Shown here: positions 5,124 to 5,571 of the stretch, piece by piece
How the letters are laid out: every line of letters starts with the position of its first letter
How positions within the stretch are numbered: position 1 is the stretch's first letter
Source: Leucobacter sp.
GTDB taxonomy: Bacteria; Actinomycetota; Actinomycetes; Actinomycetales; Microbacteriaceae
Assembly: GCA_031178565.1 (NCBI GenBank)
Contig: JAPSIU010000201.1
Span: forward strand, 1 to 5,571
DNA length: 5,571 bases
Reading direction: 5' to 3'
Position numbers and translations under genes: made by a program
The notes under the pieces: model-generated
Told to the model about the DNA's origin: nothing
Seen by the model: the letters and a program-made list of their open reading frames with translations, nothing else
Database searches by the model: none

Positions 5124-5571
5124 ATGGCGGAGAGCAGGACCCGACTCGGTGTGAGCGCGTACGCGATCTGCGTTTTCGCCTTCGCCCTCGGCAGCAACGG
5201 GGTTCGCAACCTGTTCGGGTGGCCGGCCTTCCTCGGTCTCGCCGTCGTGCTCACCGCGCTCGGCGTCGTGGTCTTCATCCGGGAGAAGCCCGACCGGTTC
5301 CGATGGTACCGGCTTCCGTCGCCGATCTACTGGTTCCTCGCGCTCGCAGCACTGTCGCTCATCTGGTCGCAGTACCGCCTCGAGACGCTGCTCGGGGTGG
5401 TCGCGCAGCTCGCGACCACCGCGCTCGCGATCGTGCTCGCCTTCGTCCTGACGTGGCACGAGGTGCTGCGCACGCTCGGCAGCGCGCTGCGCTACCTCAT
5501 CGGACTGTCGTTCCTGTTCGAGCTGTGGGTGTCGCTCTTCGTGCGCGAGCCGCTGCTGCCCTGGTGGATGG
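5124..5571 (+). CDS. O-antigen ligase/polymerase-like membrane protein (N-terminal part, runs off the right edge)
   Basis: The first 149 codons are present. The product is a multi-spanning inner membrane protein with hydrophobic segments at about residues 10-27, 33-52, 68-82, 86-109 and 121-138, divided by short charged loops such as REKPDRFRWYR (53-63). The LSLIWSQYRLETLLG stretch (77-91), with its Trp-Ser followed by a helix, is typical of the first third of Wzy/WaaL-type (O-antigen ligase family) proteins. Those proteins polymerise lipid-linked glycans or transfer them to an acceptor at the outer face of the membrane. The diagnostic large periplasmic loop would lie beyond the window. The ATG at 5124 has no Shine-Dalgarno sequence, and a leaderless start is likely. 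No earlier in-frame start lies close by; a later GTG at 5151 is less likely. The gene is divergent from manA. The family call is moderate because the conserved domain is not visible. Confidence 0.8.
   Translation, partial: MAESRTRLGVSAYAICVFAFALGSNGVRNLFGWPAFLGLAVVLTALGVVVFIREKPDRFRWYRLPSPIYWFLALAALSLIWSQYRLETLLGVVAQLATTALAIVLAFVLTWHEVLRTLGSALRYLIGLSFLFELWVSLFVREPLLPWWM

Noticed and set aside
5067..5459. 131-residue N-terminal extension of ManA
   Set aside because: The extension is charged low-complexity sequence antisense to the ligase-like gene; GTG at 5066 has a strong ribosome binding site and gives the usual N-terminus.
1..5571. tRNA, rRNA, CRISPR, insertion sequence or phage attachment signals
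   Set aside because: No cloverleaf, regular spaced repeats, transposase motifs or terminal repeats were seen. G+C content and gene style are uniform through the coding parts.

Overview
The window is about 70% G+C. It holds five genes and no mobile or RNA genes. A WhiB-type regulator, a class I mannose-6-phosphate isomerase and a very large membrane glycosyltransferase sit side by side, which points to a high-GC actinomycete. Gene content and order suggest Microbacteriaceae (Leucobacter or Microbacterium-like), but this is inference from remembered gene neighbourhoods, not a database search.

Layout, left to right. On the minus strand: positions 1-101 hold the first 33 codons of a membrane-anchored protein that overlaps the end of the next gene by four bases (ATGA). 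Positions 98-3160 hold a 1020-residue protein with an N-terminal family 2 glycosyltransferase domain, a multi-helix membrane region, an extracytoplasmic stretch, a last helix and a proline/acid-rich tail. Positions 3254-3562 hold a WhiB2/WhmD-class iron-sulfur regulator of 102 residues, with a TTG start, a good ribosome binding site and a good promoter. Positions 3738-5066 hold manA. On the plus strand, positions 5124-5571 hold the start of a multi-spanning membrane protein that looks like an O-antigen ligase/polymerase family member and runs off the window.

The non-coding gaps are short but structured. The whiB-GT2 gap has a perfect 8-bp-arm hairpin and a -10-like box just before the GT2 start. 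The manA-whiB gap (3563-3737) has the whiB promoter, a 6-bp-arm hairpin flanked by direct repeats, and a perfect 16-bp palindrome containing GACAC/GTGTC. The 57-bp manA/ligase gap has -10-like boxes on both strands that overlap almost completely.

How the genes fit together: ManA interconverts fructose-6-phosphate and mannose-6-phosphate, feeding GDP-mannose and mannose-containing envelope polymers. The GT2 protein and the ligase-like protein are likely envelope glycan assembly factors. WhiB2-class proteins control division and septation in actinomycetes. The region is best read as a conserved envelope/division neighbourhood rather than an accessory island. I found no clear previously undescribed system. 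The points most worth checking are the altered catalytic motifs and bipartite architecture of the GT2 protein, the regulatory palindromes around whiB, and the overlapping divergent promoter.
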